Below are positions 1-10,000 of a stretch of 64,000 nt of DNA, in pieces. A model generated the notes under the pieces. It was not told the DNA's origin. It did no database searches and saw only the letters and a list, made by a program, of their open reading frames with translations. Position numbers and translations under genes: made by a program. The DNA is from Rebecca billardiae RCC1528 (Eukaryota > Haptophyta): NCBI GenBank assembly GCA_965240325.2, contig OZ251223.1, forward strand, positions 2,232,001 to 2,296,000. Direction: 5' to 3'. Position 1 is the first letter of the stretch. Each line of letters begins with the position of its first letter.

Positions 1-770
1 GCGCTGAGCGAGGGTGGGTGCGCGGGCCGCAGCTCGACAGCGGCGCGCGCGTGCGCGAGCGCGGCGTCCAGCTCGCCCAGCTCGAGGGCTAGCCTCGCAA
101 GCCGGGGGTGCACGTCCACGCAGAAATGGTCCTCCGCCAGCGCGCGTCGCAGAGCCTTTGCGCTCGCGCGCGTCTCGCCCGCATACGCGAGTGCGTCAGC
201 GCGGGCGATGTGAAGCTCGCACCGATCCGGCGCGAGATTGGCGGCCTCGTCGAGCAGCTCGGCGGCTGCCGACCAGTCCGAAGCGTCGGCGCGATTGCGA
301 GCGATCTCGGTCAGTGCCGACACAAGCCCCTCGCGCGCGGCATCCGCCTCGGCACCGCCGCGTCCAGCCACCGCCAGTGCGCGCCGCCAGCGCGCAGCCG
401 CAGCATCCGCGTGTGGGGTCAGGCGTGCGAGCGCAGCGTGCGCGGCTGCGAGGGATGGCTCGAGCTCGAGCGCGTACTCAAGCGCTGCTTCCGCCTCGCG
501 CAAGTGCTCGTCCCCGATGCCGACGCCGCCACTCGCCAGCGCCTCGCCTAGAAAATAAGCCGCCTGCGCCGAGCGCGGGTCTGCGGTGTGCGCGTCTGCA
601 AAGCACGCACGCGCGGCTTGGAGCGCGCCGGCAGCCTGGAGCATGACGCCGCGTTGCACCCATTCCTCCGGAGACGTCGCAGCGGGCGCACCGCAGGGCG
701 TCGCGCGTGCCACGCCGGTGCCGAGCGCGAGGGAGGCGAACCACAACGACGGCCGGCGAGTTGGCGCCAT
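1..770 (-). CDS. Secreted tetratricopeptide-repeat protein, C-terminus off the window
   Basis: The minus-strand frame opens with ATG at 770 and stays open to base 1, giving 256 residues before the window ends. The first residues (MAPTRRPSLWFASLALGTG) look like a signal peptide: two Arg, then a hydrophobic stretch, then small residues near an ATPCGAPAA segment. Downstream are Ala/Leu-rich helical pairs of the TPR type, for example AYFLGEALASGG followed by LREAEAALEYALELEPSLAA, and later LALELGELDAALAHARAA. TPR arrays are protein-binding scaffolds; the partner cannot be told. It is divergent from the PDZ-ferredoxin gene, with 182 bp between the start codons. Third positions are strongly G/C, as in the neighbouring genes. 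Confidence 0.75.
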   Translation of the reverse strand, partial: MAPTRRPSLWFASLALGTGVARATPCGAPAATSPEEWVQRGVMLQAAGALQAARACFADAHTADPRSAQAAYFLGEALASGGVGIGDEHLREAEAALEYALELEPSLAAAHAALARLTPHADAAAARWRRALAVAGRGGAEADAAREGLVSALTEIARNRADASDWSAAAELLDEAANLAPDRCELHIARADALAYAGETRASAKALRRALAEDHFCVDVHPRLARLALELGELDAALAHARAAVELRPAHPPSLS

Positions 771-952
771 CGTCGCGGGCCTTGGGCGGCGATCCTGCCG
801 ACGACACAGCGTCCTGCGCCGGATTGACGGTTGGCCTGCCGCGATAAATTGACTGCGCTGGGGGCGGTTGCTCAGAACGTCCGCCAGTTTCGTCGTCGGA
901 GCAGATTCCCGCCTTGAGGCGCGAACACACCGACGAATCAGTCCAGAACGAC

Positions 953-1930
953 ATGGCCGTCTCGTGTCTTCTCTCCATTTCCGTCGCCCTCGTGGCGTGG
1001 CACGGCGGTGCCACGCCGCGGGCCATGTCGTGCGTGTCCTCGCACGCGCGTATGACGTCCGTGGAGACGGCGCAGACGTCTGTCGAGGCACTCGCCGCCG
1101 CATGGAAGCTCGTGCGCCGCGAGGCGGATGCGCTCGAGGGCGCGCGGTACGAGATGCAGCCGACAGACCTGGCGAACGAGGCCGCTGTGTTCAAGGTGAC
1201 GGTCGTACGGAGCGTCGAGTCGCCTTCCATCGGAATCAGCCTCTTCGAGGCGGGCGCCGACGGCGACCTCGGCCTGGTCATCGTCGATGGCATCGTGGCA
1301 GGTTCGAATGCCGCGGCGCTCCCGGCCGGCTCTGTGCAGGAAGGCGACGTGCTCGTCGCGGCCGGCCTGCCGGGCAAGCCAAAGACGAGGACCGAAGGGC
1401 TCGCGTACGACGCAACGGTCAGTGTCCTTGCCGGCCTCGACCCGGCCGCCGGTGCCGTCGAGCTCGTGCTCAAGCGCGTGCGCCGCCGTCCCATGGTGGG
1501 GCTCACGCTTCAGTTCCCGCAGTCGGATGGTCGGCCCGACGCTCGCGTCGAGCTGCCGGCGGGGGCCAACCTGCGCCAGGCAATGCTCGCGCACGGCATC
1601 AAGCTGAACGACCCGCTCGCGCGGCGCTTCGACGCCGGTGTGGGCACCGGCGACTGCGGCGGCGAGGGATGCTGCTGCACGTGTGCCATGGAGGTCCTTG
1701 AGGGAGGCCAGCTGCTGAGCGCGCAGGGCACGCAGGAGGCGCAGATACTGCGCCGCTTCCCGCGCTGGCGGCTGGCGTGCAAGGCAGTGGTGGAGCGGCT
1801 CGAGGAGGATGCGGAGATGACGGTGCGTGTCACTCCGCGTGGCTGGGATGGCTTCTACGGTACGGAGGAGCGCGATGCGAACGGCAAGCAACTCATGCGC
1901 AAGGGCCAGAACTCTGACGAGCAGTATTAA
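953..1930 (+). CDS. PDZ domain plus [2Fe-2S] ferredoxin-like protein, probably plastid
   Basis: The product has 325 residues. I chose ATG 953 rather than 914 because MAVSCLLSISVALVAWHGGA is a good signal peptide, followed by a Ser/Thr/Arg-containing stretch resembling a transit peptide. Residues about 64-175 look like a PDZ fold (GISLFE, GLVIVDGIVAGSNAA, GSVQEGDVLVAAG). Residues about 180-295 resemble a plant-type [2Fe-2S] domain: C235 GGEG C240, then C241, C242 and C244, with a last ligand at C276 in WRLACKAVV. The usual spacing C-x4-C-x2-C is offset by one residue because of the consecutive cysteines. It probably carries electrons or assists a membrane complex in the plastid; PDZ fusion suggests docking to a partner C-terminus. 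The partner and the exact function are unknown. Confidence 0.8.
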   Translation: MAVSCLLSISVALVAWHGGATPRAMSCVSSHARMTSVETAQTSVEALAAAWKLVRREADALEGARYEMQPTDLANEAAVFKVTVVRSVESPSIGISLFEAGADGDLGLVIVDGIVAGSNAAALPAGSVQEGDVLVAAGLPGKPKTRTEGLAYDATVSVLAGLDPAAGAVELVLKRVRRRPMVGLTLQFPQSDGRPDARVELPAGANLRQAMLAHGIKLNDPLARRFDAGVGTGDCGGEGCCCTCAMEVLEGGQLLSAQGTQEAQILRRFPRWRLACKAVVERLEEDAEMTVRVTPRGWDGFYGTEERDANGKQLMRKGQNSDEQY

Positions 1931-2284
1931 GCTGCTAGCTTAGGCTGCTTAGGCGGGCTATATTTACTATATTGATTGACTGCTGCTCCGATACGCTACA
2001 ACAATAATATTCGATCTACGGATGACATGCTAGCTGATATACGCGAATTTAAGCCTATAGCTGCTGTGTAACAGTACGTGCGTCTGACTAGTCTTATCCG
2101 AGTTTCAATATTATTGATAAAATAATTCAATATATCATTGGTAAACTCTTAAGACTGTAAAATAATTGCATCATGCTGTAAACACTCTCATCTGTAGTCC
2201 GTCACGCGGCTACGACCGTCGTGAGCCTAGCAGTAAGAACTCTACTGAACCCGGCGACTCAAGACTACGTTATTACGACGAAGC
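1931..2284. other. Gene-free AT-richer spacer between convergent genes
   Basis: This stretch separates the 3' ends of the PDZ-ferredoxin gene and the longin-like gene. It is clearly richer in A/T than the coding DNA, with short runs such as ataatattcg and aataattcaa. It probably holds both 3' untranslated regions. I see no ORF, repeat or structured RNA. Confidence 0.7.
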
Positions 2285-3673
2285 CTACGAGTGCGAATCG
2301 AGCAGCAGAGGCCGATGTCGATGATGAAGCGTGTGCTGCAGAGCGCCTGCGAGCTGCTCGACGTCACCGTGCGGCGCAGCAGGGAACGCCGCGCTGAGGC
2401 GCCTGCCGATCAGCACAGCCGCGGCGTCGAGCACATGCGCTGGCACCAGCTCGCCCGGCATCGGCCTGGCGAGATCGGCGCGGCTCGAGGCTGCGGCGTC
2501 GGCAGCCGCTGAGGCGACACGCCCGTTTGCGGGCGCGTTGATACGAGCCACTCCCTCCGGTGGCAGTCCCGGCGGCGGCTTGGGCACGCGCTCGAGAGAA
2601 TGGGCGGGCAGCGAGGTACGGCGCGCGCGCAGCGAGAACATGCGCAGTCGCCCGGAAGATGCCCGCATCGGCCGGGGCGGCGAGCCGTCGCCCGCATCTG
2701 CTGCCCTGGGCGGAGGCGGGTGTGGCTGGAGCCGCGGCATGCGCGCGGGCGCCGGGAGCGCTCGAATGTCATTCGCCGGCAGAGCGTAGTACACGACGAG
2801 CAGCCCGTCACCGCGCCGGCCGAATGGGGCGGCGCATGTGATCGCTCGCAGCCTCGCCACGTCTGTCGGCGGGTGTGGCCCCGTGCCCGCCAGCCCAGGC
2901 ATGGCTATCGGGTGCAGAGGCAGCTCGGCGCTCGCGCGGCCGTGCGTGACGAGCGCTGCCCACGCATCTCGGTGCGTCGGCCCCGTGAGCGCGGCGAGGC
3001 GTGCGCGGCCATCGCGCGCCGCAAGCGAGAGCATGGGCGCGTGCGAGTCCGAGCCCTCCGCCGGCTCGCCCCGCCCGTCCTCCACCGCGGCCGGCGCGGC
3101 CGGCGCGAGGAGGTGCACTCCCAGCACGTCTTGTCGAGCGAGCAGGGGGCCGAGCCAGAGCTCCTCGAACGGGGGGGCGGCGAGCAGCGGGCGCATGACG
3201 CGCTCCTCGAACCCAGCGAAAGCGGCGAGCGTGCGCGGCGCCTCGTTCGCCTCGTCGTGTGCGCCGTTGAGCGCGGAAGCGGCCGTGTACGACGCGAGTG
3301 CGGCATCCAGCTGCCCCTTCAGCGCGCGGTGCATCTGCCGCAGCTCTGGCCCGTGCGCGCCTTCGAGGCCGTCGGCCAGAATCGTTGCCGTCAGGCTCGC
3401 GCCGCGCAGCTCATCGCTTGCCTCGCACACGAGCGCGACGAAGAAGTGCTCGCGAGGCTGCACGACAGCGCACACGCCGGCGATGCCAACACGACGCTCG
3501 CCTCGCGCGCAGCCCATGCCCTGGAGCATGCTTGCAAGCAGCTTGCAGAGCGGCGCGAGCCGCAGCTGCACCCTCCCGCTGAGCAGTGCGCTGCCATCCG
3601 GCATGGACACGATCAGGCAGCGGCCCAACGGGCTCACGACCAAGCCACAGTGGACATGCGCCGCCGCCGCCAT
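2285..3673 (-). CDS. Unassigned protein with longin-like N-terminus
   Basis: An uninterrupted 462-residue frame. The first ~110 residues have the strand-helix pattern of a longin/roadblock-like domain: HCGLVVSPLGRCLIVSMPDG, a helix with LAPLCKLLASMLQGMG, then VGIAGVCAVVQPREHFFVAL. The middle (about 150-300) has several further hydrophobic strands ending GDGLLVVYYALPANDI. The last third is Pro/Ala/Arg-rich and probably disordered. The order recalls multi-longin trafficking proteins such as the Mon1/Fuzzy group, but no signature settles this. The ATG at 3673 is 118 bp from the divergent TPR gene start at 3792. The opposite strand is also open over most of this interval, but the minus reading has the more protein-like composition. 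Confidence 0.6.
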   Translation of the reverse strand: MAAAAHVHCGLVVSPLGRCLIVSMPDGSALLSGRVQLRLAPLCKLLASMLQGMGCARGERRVGIAGVCAVVQPREHFFVALVCEASDELRGASLTATILADGLEGAHGPELRQMHRALKGQLDAALASYTAASALNGAHDEANEAPRTLAAFAGFEERVMRPLLAAPPFEELWLGPLLARQDVLGVHLLAPAAPAAVEDGRGEPAEGSDSHAPMLSLAARDGRARLAALTGPTHRDAWAALVTHGRASAELPLHPIAMPGLAGTGPHPPTDVARLRAITCAAPFGRRGDGLLVVYYALPANDIRALPAPARMPRLQPHPPPPRAADAGDGSPPRPMRASSGRLRMFSLRARRTSLPAHSLERVPKPPPGLPPEGVARINAPANGRVASAAADAAASSRADLARPMPGELVPAHVLDAAAVLIGRRLSAAFPAAPHGDVEQLAGALQHTLHHRHRPLLLDSHS

Positions 3674-3791
3674 CGCCCCCGGCCCGCGGGCGGGACACAG
3701 AGGGGCACCGGCGCGCTCCGCCCGGACCCCGGCCGGACGCCGTTGTGCCGCAGCCCGTTACTGGGAGAGCTGCTGTTCGTCACAATCGGCG

Positions 3792-6128
3792 ATGGCGTCG
3801 TCCACGGCGGGCTCGCGCAGGTCCACGCCGGCGAAGCTCAGCCCGTACAGCTCGATATCGACGTCGCGCTCGCGCCGCCTGGTGGAGGAGTACAAGCACA
3901 ACCGCAGGCTTGTCGAGCGGCGCACCCCCGACGACTACGTGACCCTCGGCCAGGCGTATCTCTCGAGCGGATACGCCGAGCCCGCGATCCGATGCTTCTC
4001 GGTCGCGCTCATGGAGGGCCCGCCGCGTGTGGACGCCATCTTCGGCCGTGCGAACGCGTACGAGCTGATGGGCCGGCACGAGACCGCGATCGTCGACTAC
4101 ACCGCCTGCATCCAGCTCGACCCGCTCACCCCGCAGCTCTTCAAGTCGCGCGCGAGCGCGCTGCTCTCTCTGGAGCGCTACGACGAAGCCCTGCGCGAGT
4201 GGCACGCGGCGATGGCGATCTCGTCGTTCGACGAGGACCCGGACGCAAAGGAGGCGTACGGGCGCACGCTGTTTGAGCTCGGGCGGCACGAGCAGGCCGA
4301 GGCCGAGCTCACCGCCCTCATCAACGCCGACGGCACGCGCGCGTTCTCGCACTACTTCCGCGCGTGCGCTCGGCTCGAGCTGTACGGCGAGGGCGACCAA
4401 GGCGCGGCGAGCGACTTCGCGAAGGCGCACTCGCTCGACCCGAGCCTGCCGACGGTGCTTCGCGAGCGCGCCGCCGAGGACCTCGCCGCCGGGCGCGTGC
4501 TCGCCGCCGCGAGCACGCTCGGCCGCTGCATCCGGCTCGACCCGTACGACGCGACGCTGCTGCTCGAGCGCGCGCGCTGCTGGCTGCGGCTGGACGAGCC
4601 GCAGGAGGAGTCGGCGCTCGCCGACCTGGAGGAGTGCACCGCGCGGCTGGAGGAGGTGTCGGGGCTCTCGTTCGGCGGCACCTCCGACGGCCACGAGCAG
4701 ACCCTCATCGACTGCCTCACCCAGCACACCGAGCTGCTGCTACGGCGCGGAGAGGCGCACCGCGCGGGGCCGCTGTACGACAAGCTGCTGCGCGCGCGCC
4801 CGCCGCCGGACGCGCCCGTCTCCGCGGTGATGGGCCGGCTGCGCGCGACGCTGGGCGCGCGCGCGCGCGCACTCGCGCTGGGCGCCGCGTCGAGCTTCCG
4901 CTCGGTCCGCGGCGCCGCCGCCACCACCGGGCCGTGGCCCGCCGACGTGGTGCGCGCCGTCGCGCTCGACTCGGACACGCTCTGTGACTTGTACGCGGCG
5001 GACGGCGTCGGGCTCGACCGGCTCGTCGAGGCGGTGCTCGAGCTGCCCGACGCGCACTACTGCGCGGCGCAGCTGGGCGCGCGGCGCGCGCGCGAGCTGC
5101 TCGCGCCCGGCGAGCTGCGCGCCGAGACGCTCGCGCGCGCGCTCGCCGACTTTGGCGCCGCGCACCGCGCCGGCTTTGACGTGCGCTCGCGCGGCCGAGG
5201 CCGGCCGGGCGTGCTGGTCACGACTGCGTGGGCGGAGGGGTGCCTGGAGCCCGCCCCAGACCCGGCGGCCGAGCACGGCGTGCCCAGCCTGCGCGCGCTC
5301 GCGGTGACCGCGCTCGCGCTCGCCGAGTGCGCCGCCGACGACGAGTTCCCGCCGCCGCCGCCCGACGGCGCGAGCGCGTCGGGCGCGATGGAGGATGCGG
5401 CCGATGACGGCGACGGCGTCGGCAGCGTGCGGCCGAGCAGCCAGGGGAGCGCGCGCGACGGCGCGCACGGCGTGCCCGAGGCGCCGTTCGTGCACGAGGC
5501 GCTGGCCGCGCACGTCGCGCGCTCGTGCCTGCCGCTCGCGCCCGTGGCGGCGGCGCGGCTCCCTCCGCTCGAGGTGGGGCGCACGCTCCTGCACCACGTC
5601 GGCTGCCTCTGGCGCGCGGCCAGGCCCACCCAAGTGCCGTTCGAGCCCGCGCGCTGGGTCGCGGTCGCCGCGTGCGGCGGGCTCTTGTGCGCATCGCACG
5701 CGTACGGGGGTGCGATGCCCGAGCCCGCGCCGAACAAGCAGGCCAAGGGCACGCCGCGCGCAGAGCCGCGCTCCCTGCTCGCCCTCGCCGTCACTGCGCT
5801 CGGGAGGGCCATGCCGCGAGACCCGGCCGTGCCGCCCGAGCTGCCCGCAGCGGTGCGTGCTGCGCGGCGCGCGCGCGCGACGGCCCCCGCGCGCCCGTAC
5901 ACGCAGCGCACGTCCCGGCTCTGACTCCGTTCTGCCCCTCACAACCCGCCCGCGCGTGAACGCCGCGATCGGACGCTCGCGCTCCACCAGCCGGGCGTCA
6001 CTGCGGGCGCAGACGCAGAGGCGATGCACGCCTTCCGAGCCCTGTGGGAGAGTGCGCGCCCAGCCGAGCCGGAGGAAGGGGGCAAGCCCAGCGGTGGCGG
6101 CGGCAAGAAGGGCGGGAAGAATAAGTAG
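3792..6128 (+). CDS. Large TPR protein with C-terminal Lys/Gly tail; one inferred intron
   Basis: The reading starts at ATG 3792, because upstream in-frame codons only mirror the opposite gene. At least five TPR-like units follow: DDYVTLGQAYLSSGYAEPAI, AIFGRANAYELMGRHETAI, LFKSRASALLSLERYDEAL, then AYGRTLFELGRHEQAEAEL and TLGRCIRLDPYDATLLLERA. A helical Ala/Arg-rich region and an acidic linker come next. The frame meets TGA at 5922-5924, yet the same frame continues as a plausible terminus (DAEAMHAFRALWESARPAEP, then a GGGGKKGGKNK tail, stop 6126-6128). An intron at 5853-5990 (138 nt, GTGCGT to CACCAG, the only AG downstream of a ctgac) removes the stop and keeps frame. Exons 3792-5852 and 5991-6128 would give 732 residues. 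The function is not assigned beyond protein scaffolding. Confidence 0.75.
5853..5990 (+). other. Inferred intron of the large TPR gene
   Basis: The interval begins GTGCGT, ends CCACCAG and has length 138, a multiple of three. It contains the only in-frame TGA of the gene. A branch-point-like ctgac followed by a C/T-rich run (ccgttctgcccctc) lies about 70 bases before the acceptor, and no other AG occurs between them. Confidence 0.6.
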
Positions 6129-6262
6129 CTCCGGTGAGTGGCCGTAGAACCGCGCCGCCCGAGCCGGCTCTTGGAATATGCTGAGGGACCTGCGTACACT
6201 GTGGGCGCTCAGCCTCAGGGGACCTGCCAGTGTAACGGCCTTGAACGGGAGTAACGGCCAAC

Positions 6263-6278
6263 GGGTTACGCGTAACCC
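6263..6278. repeat. Perfect 16-bp palindrome in an intergenic TAACGG cluster
   Basis: GGGTTACGCGTAACCC reads the same on both strands. It follows two nearby copies of gtaacgg (about 6233 and 6251). It could be a binding site for a dimeric factor; no gene start is close enough to assign a target. Confidence 0.6.
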
Positions 6279-6337
6279 TTGAGATCTACACTGACAATCG
6301 TACGTCGTCAGACACTACTGAACCAACGGACCGCGGG

Positions 6338-7033
6338 ACCGTACTGTACATACAGGTGGGTGAGGGCAGAATGAGACAAAATCCCGGATCGTGTTTTGCG
6401 CTCCACCACGATGGCGCTCACGCCCTTCGCGCACGTCGTCGTGGAGGGCATCAGACGAAGAGTTCAAGCTGCGAGTCTCGTGGGCTAACTCCATGCCGTT
6501 GAGGAGCACGAGCACCATCAAGTTTGTCTCACTTTGGGGGGGTGAGGGCACTTTGAGACAAACCGCGTGCGCACGCCCGACGAGCTCACCAACTGGGGAG
6601 AGCAAGCTTCCCATGGGCTCTTGGCGCGTGTCTGACGTCCCTACTACCTCCCATGGCATGGCCAGCCGTCAGGTTGGCGTCCCCTTGCAGTAGTAGACTA
6701 CCTTGCTCACGTCACTGAAGGGCACCGTGCATCGCGGTTCACGGCCGTCTCACAGTGGCGGGGCACGTTCGGCGGCTACGTTTGGTGCGTGCAGGCCAGG
6801 CATGGGCAGCGGGGCGGCCTGCAAACGAGCGGAGGTGCCAGGCATGCACCTTGGGCACACATGTGACGCGTCTCGACAGACTTGCGTCCACCTCACCGGG
6901 CGCTGTAGCGCGTGCGAGGCGGGCGCCATGCACCACGCCCAGTGGGCGCCACTGGACCGCCACTGGGCCGCCACCTTTGTCTCAAAGTGCCCTCTGTCTC
7001 ATTCTGCCCTCATCGACCTGTACACGGTCGTAC
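6338..7033. mobile_element. Small inverted-repeat (MITE-like) element
   Basis: The outer ends are inverted copies: TGAGGGCAGAATGAGACA at 6361-6378 matches its reverse complement at 6995-7012, and the match extends outward with gaps through TACAGGT and GACCGT. A second, inner pair uses TGAGGGCACTTTGAGACAAA at about 6542-6561, matching the reverse complement at 6976-6995, with a further inverted half at 6522-6530. The interior has no convincing coding frame. The right end lies 60 bp upstream of the transposase start at 7093. I could not define a clean target-site duplication. Confidence 0.6.
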
Positions 7034-7092
7034 AGCGGTACTTCAGAACTTCGTCGCGCGGCCGCGGCCGCGCCCGGGCGGGCGCACCCACG

Positions 7093-10000
7093 ATGCCCCG
7101 ACGAGACGCGAGCGAGAAGGCGACGTGCGAGGGCTGCGACTACGAGTTCTGCGCGAAGAACCTGGCGAAGCACAAGCGGTCGTGCGCAGCCTACCAGGCG
7201 CTACTCTCGAGGCAGCAGCAAGCTTTCGCTGCGTTTCACAGCTTGAAGCGCGGCGCGGTTGAGCTCGCGTCCGACCCCATCGAGGACGCAGACTCTGACG
7301 ATGACGATGCAGGTGCTGCGGGCGCAGCGCGCGCGGAGCCGAGCCGCCGGCGCATCGACGAACCCGGCGACGTCCAGCGCGCCAGCTGGACGCCGCCAGA
7401 GCCGCGGGCGAGACAGCCCAGCTGGACGCCGCAAGGGCCGCGGGTGAGCTCGGCCGATGACTGCGCTGCTGCCGACGCACTGGATTTGACTCAAGCAGAT
7501 GGCGACGGCAACGGTGATGACGCGCCACGCGCACTGCTGCCGCCCTCGAGCCACGGGTCGCTGCTCATGGAGATGGCGCGCGTGAGCGAGCAGATGAGCG
7601 CGGAGATTCGCAGCCTGAAATCGCAGCTGGCCGGCCTGCCGAAGCAAGTGGCGCAAGCGGTTCCAGATGCGCTGCAGCGGGTCGAGAAGGAGCAGCGCGC
7701 GCGGCGCGACGCGGCTTCCGCAGGGTCTCCACTCGCGACGCAGATCGGCCTCTGCGGCAGCGCTGCCGACATCGTCCGGATCCCCGAGGCGCAGATGCGG
7801 CTCGACCACACGGGCGTGGATGAGGTGCTCGTCTGCAACGTCTGCTTCAAGTACGTGCGGATGGGCGAGCTCGGGAGCGGGTACGGCATTGGGGTCTTCA
7901 CCTCGCTGGAGCGGGTGCCGCAGCTCAAGCAGCACGTGATTGCGCACCTCCTCAGCCCTACCCACCTGGACGCTGCGGCGAAGGCGGCGCTGGAGCGCAA
8001 GACGGAGGCGCTCAACACGACGGCTGGCCGCAACTGCGCGCGGCGCGTGCTGATGGTCGTGCTCGAGCACCAGAGCTACCTCGCCTACGAGCGGCTGATC
8101 GCGACGGGGTCCGCCGAGGGCGTGGAGGTCGGCACGCTCAACCACAGCGCCGACTTCGCGCGCAAGCTCGTCGCGAGCATGCATGTCGCTGTCCTCGACG
8201 CCATCGAGCGGCTGCTCACGACCGTGGACCCGGCGACCCGCATGCGGCCGGCGTTCGCACTAGTCGCTGACAAGGCGACGCAAGGGCGGCAGACGGGCCA
8301 GATGGTCGGCGTGATCGTCATGACCAAGGGCGTCAAGGCGGCGCTGCTGCTCGGCATCGAGGTGGTGCGCGCTGCCCTCGCAGAGAGCGGCGCGATGATG
8401 GCGCCGGGCTCGGGCCGGTACCTCGCGCTGCACCTCCTCGCGACTCTCATCGGGGGCAAGCCGCTCAAGCTCAAGAAGGCGGACGTGCTCGAGCAGCTGA
8501 CAGCGGTCGGCTTCGACGGGCAGTACATGGGCGCTGAGCAGGGCAACGCCTCCGGGCTCGACGTCGCTGGCGCGATGTGCGCCCTCCTCGACATGCGCCC
8601 CGGCTGGCTGCTGCCGTGGTGGGACGGCGCGCACATGCTCGAGCTTGCGGTCGGCGATGCGCGCAAGCTTGCCGTGCTGCGCTGGTGGGCCGACCTGCAC
8701 GTGTTCATCTCCGGCGTGCAGTCGAAGTACCTGTACGGCAAAGGCTTCGACCGCGTGTACCTCGCCGCCCGCCGCGAGATGCACAAGCTCGGGCGCGAGG
8801 TTCAGCAGGAGGCGGAGCGCCAGGCGGCGGAGCGGGCGGAGCCGAGTGCCGACGCCGACGAGTCTGAGCTGCCGAGCGGCCTCGGCGACTCTGGCGACCT
8901 CGGCGACCTCGGCTACCGCGGCAACGGGCAGTGGGCGGTCGAGTGCATCGAGCGCGAGCGCCGCACGAGTTTGGGCGCGAGCGAGTTTCTCGTCAAGTGG
9001 GAGGGCTGGCCCGCGGAGCACAACTCGTGGGAGAAGGAGGCGAACATCGACTCGGGCCTGGTCGCCGAGTTCCGCAAGCGCGCGGATCGGCAGGCGGTCG
9101 AGAACATCCAGCGCGGCGCAGGCGCGGCGAGCGGCGCGCGCGAGCACGCCGGTGCCATCGCTCGGCCAGCCACGGCGGCGCGCAGCTCGACGTGCGCCGA
9201 CGCCGACTCGACCGCAGCGGCTCGCGCCCCGACCACGTCGCTCAGGCGAGCGCGCGCACGACGGCATCAGCGCGCGTGTGCGCGGGCAGTGGGGGCGACT
9301 CGCAGCGCTCTACCACTTCTGCGACACGCGCATGGCGCAGTCCGAGCGCAAGGTGTACAAAAACTTCCTGCGCAACCTGCACCTCTTCGTGCTGGACATG
9401 AATGAGAACGCGTCGCCGGTCGAGGTCGCCAAGGCGCGCTCGCTCATCACCGCCGTGCGGCTCATGGGCGCCATCGACGTCCTGCGGCACGTCAAGGACG
9501 CGTCCCTCGCCGAGCAAAAGGTGAACTCGCTGCTGTGGGAGCGCGATGCTGCCGCTCGCGCCTTTATCGAGCTCCTCCGCCAACTCGAAGGCGACCTGCG
9601 CCGAGGCGACGTGTCGCGCGTGATGCCCGCGCCGGCCGGCTCGCAGCAGCTGGGCGTGCCCGCTCTCGAGTTTCTGCGCGCCAACATGGCCGACCTCGAG
9701 AACTGCACGCTGCAGCTGATTCGCGAGCACAAGGCGATCTCGCTGACGCTGCCCTCGGAGCTGCGGCTCGGCACAGCTTTCCGCCGCGAGTTCCCGATGA
9801 TCGAGTCGGAGCCCAAAGCGGAGGAGGCGCGACGCGCGATCAAGTTCGCGCTGAACGGCGTCGCCGAGATGGCGAAGCGCATCGCTGACAACTACGAGCT
9901 GCGCAGGTTTCGGCAGCAGGGCAGCGCCGAGCATCTGCTTGCGGCGATGGCGGGATGCCTCGACCTGCGCAAGATGGCCAGCTTGAGCGTCGAGGGCGAG

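Noticed and set aside
2838-3791. N-terminal extension of the large TPR frame (start at 2838)
   Set aside because: It lies wholly antisense to the longin-like gene and is Ser/Arg/Ala-rich without TPR pattern.
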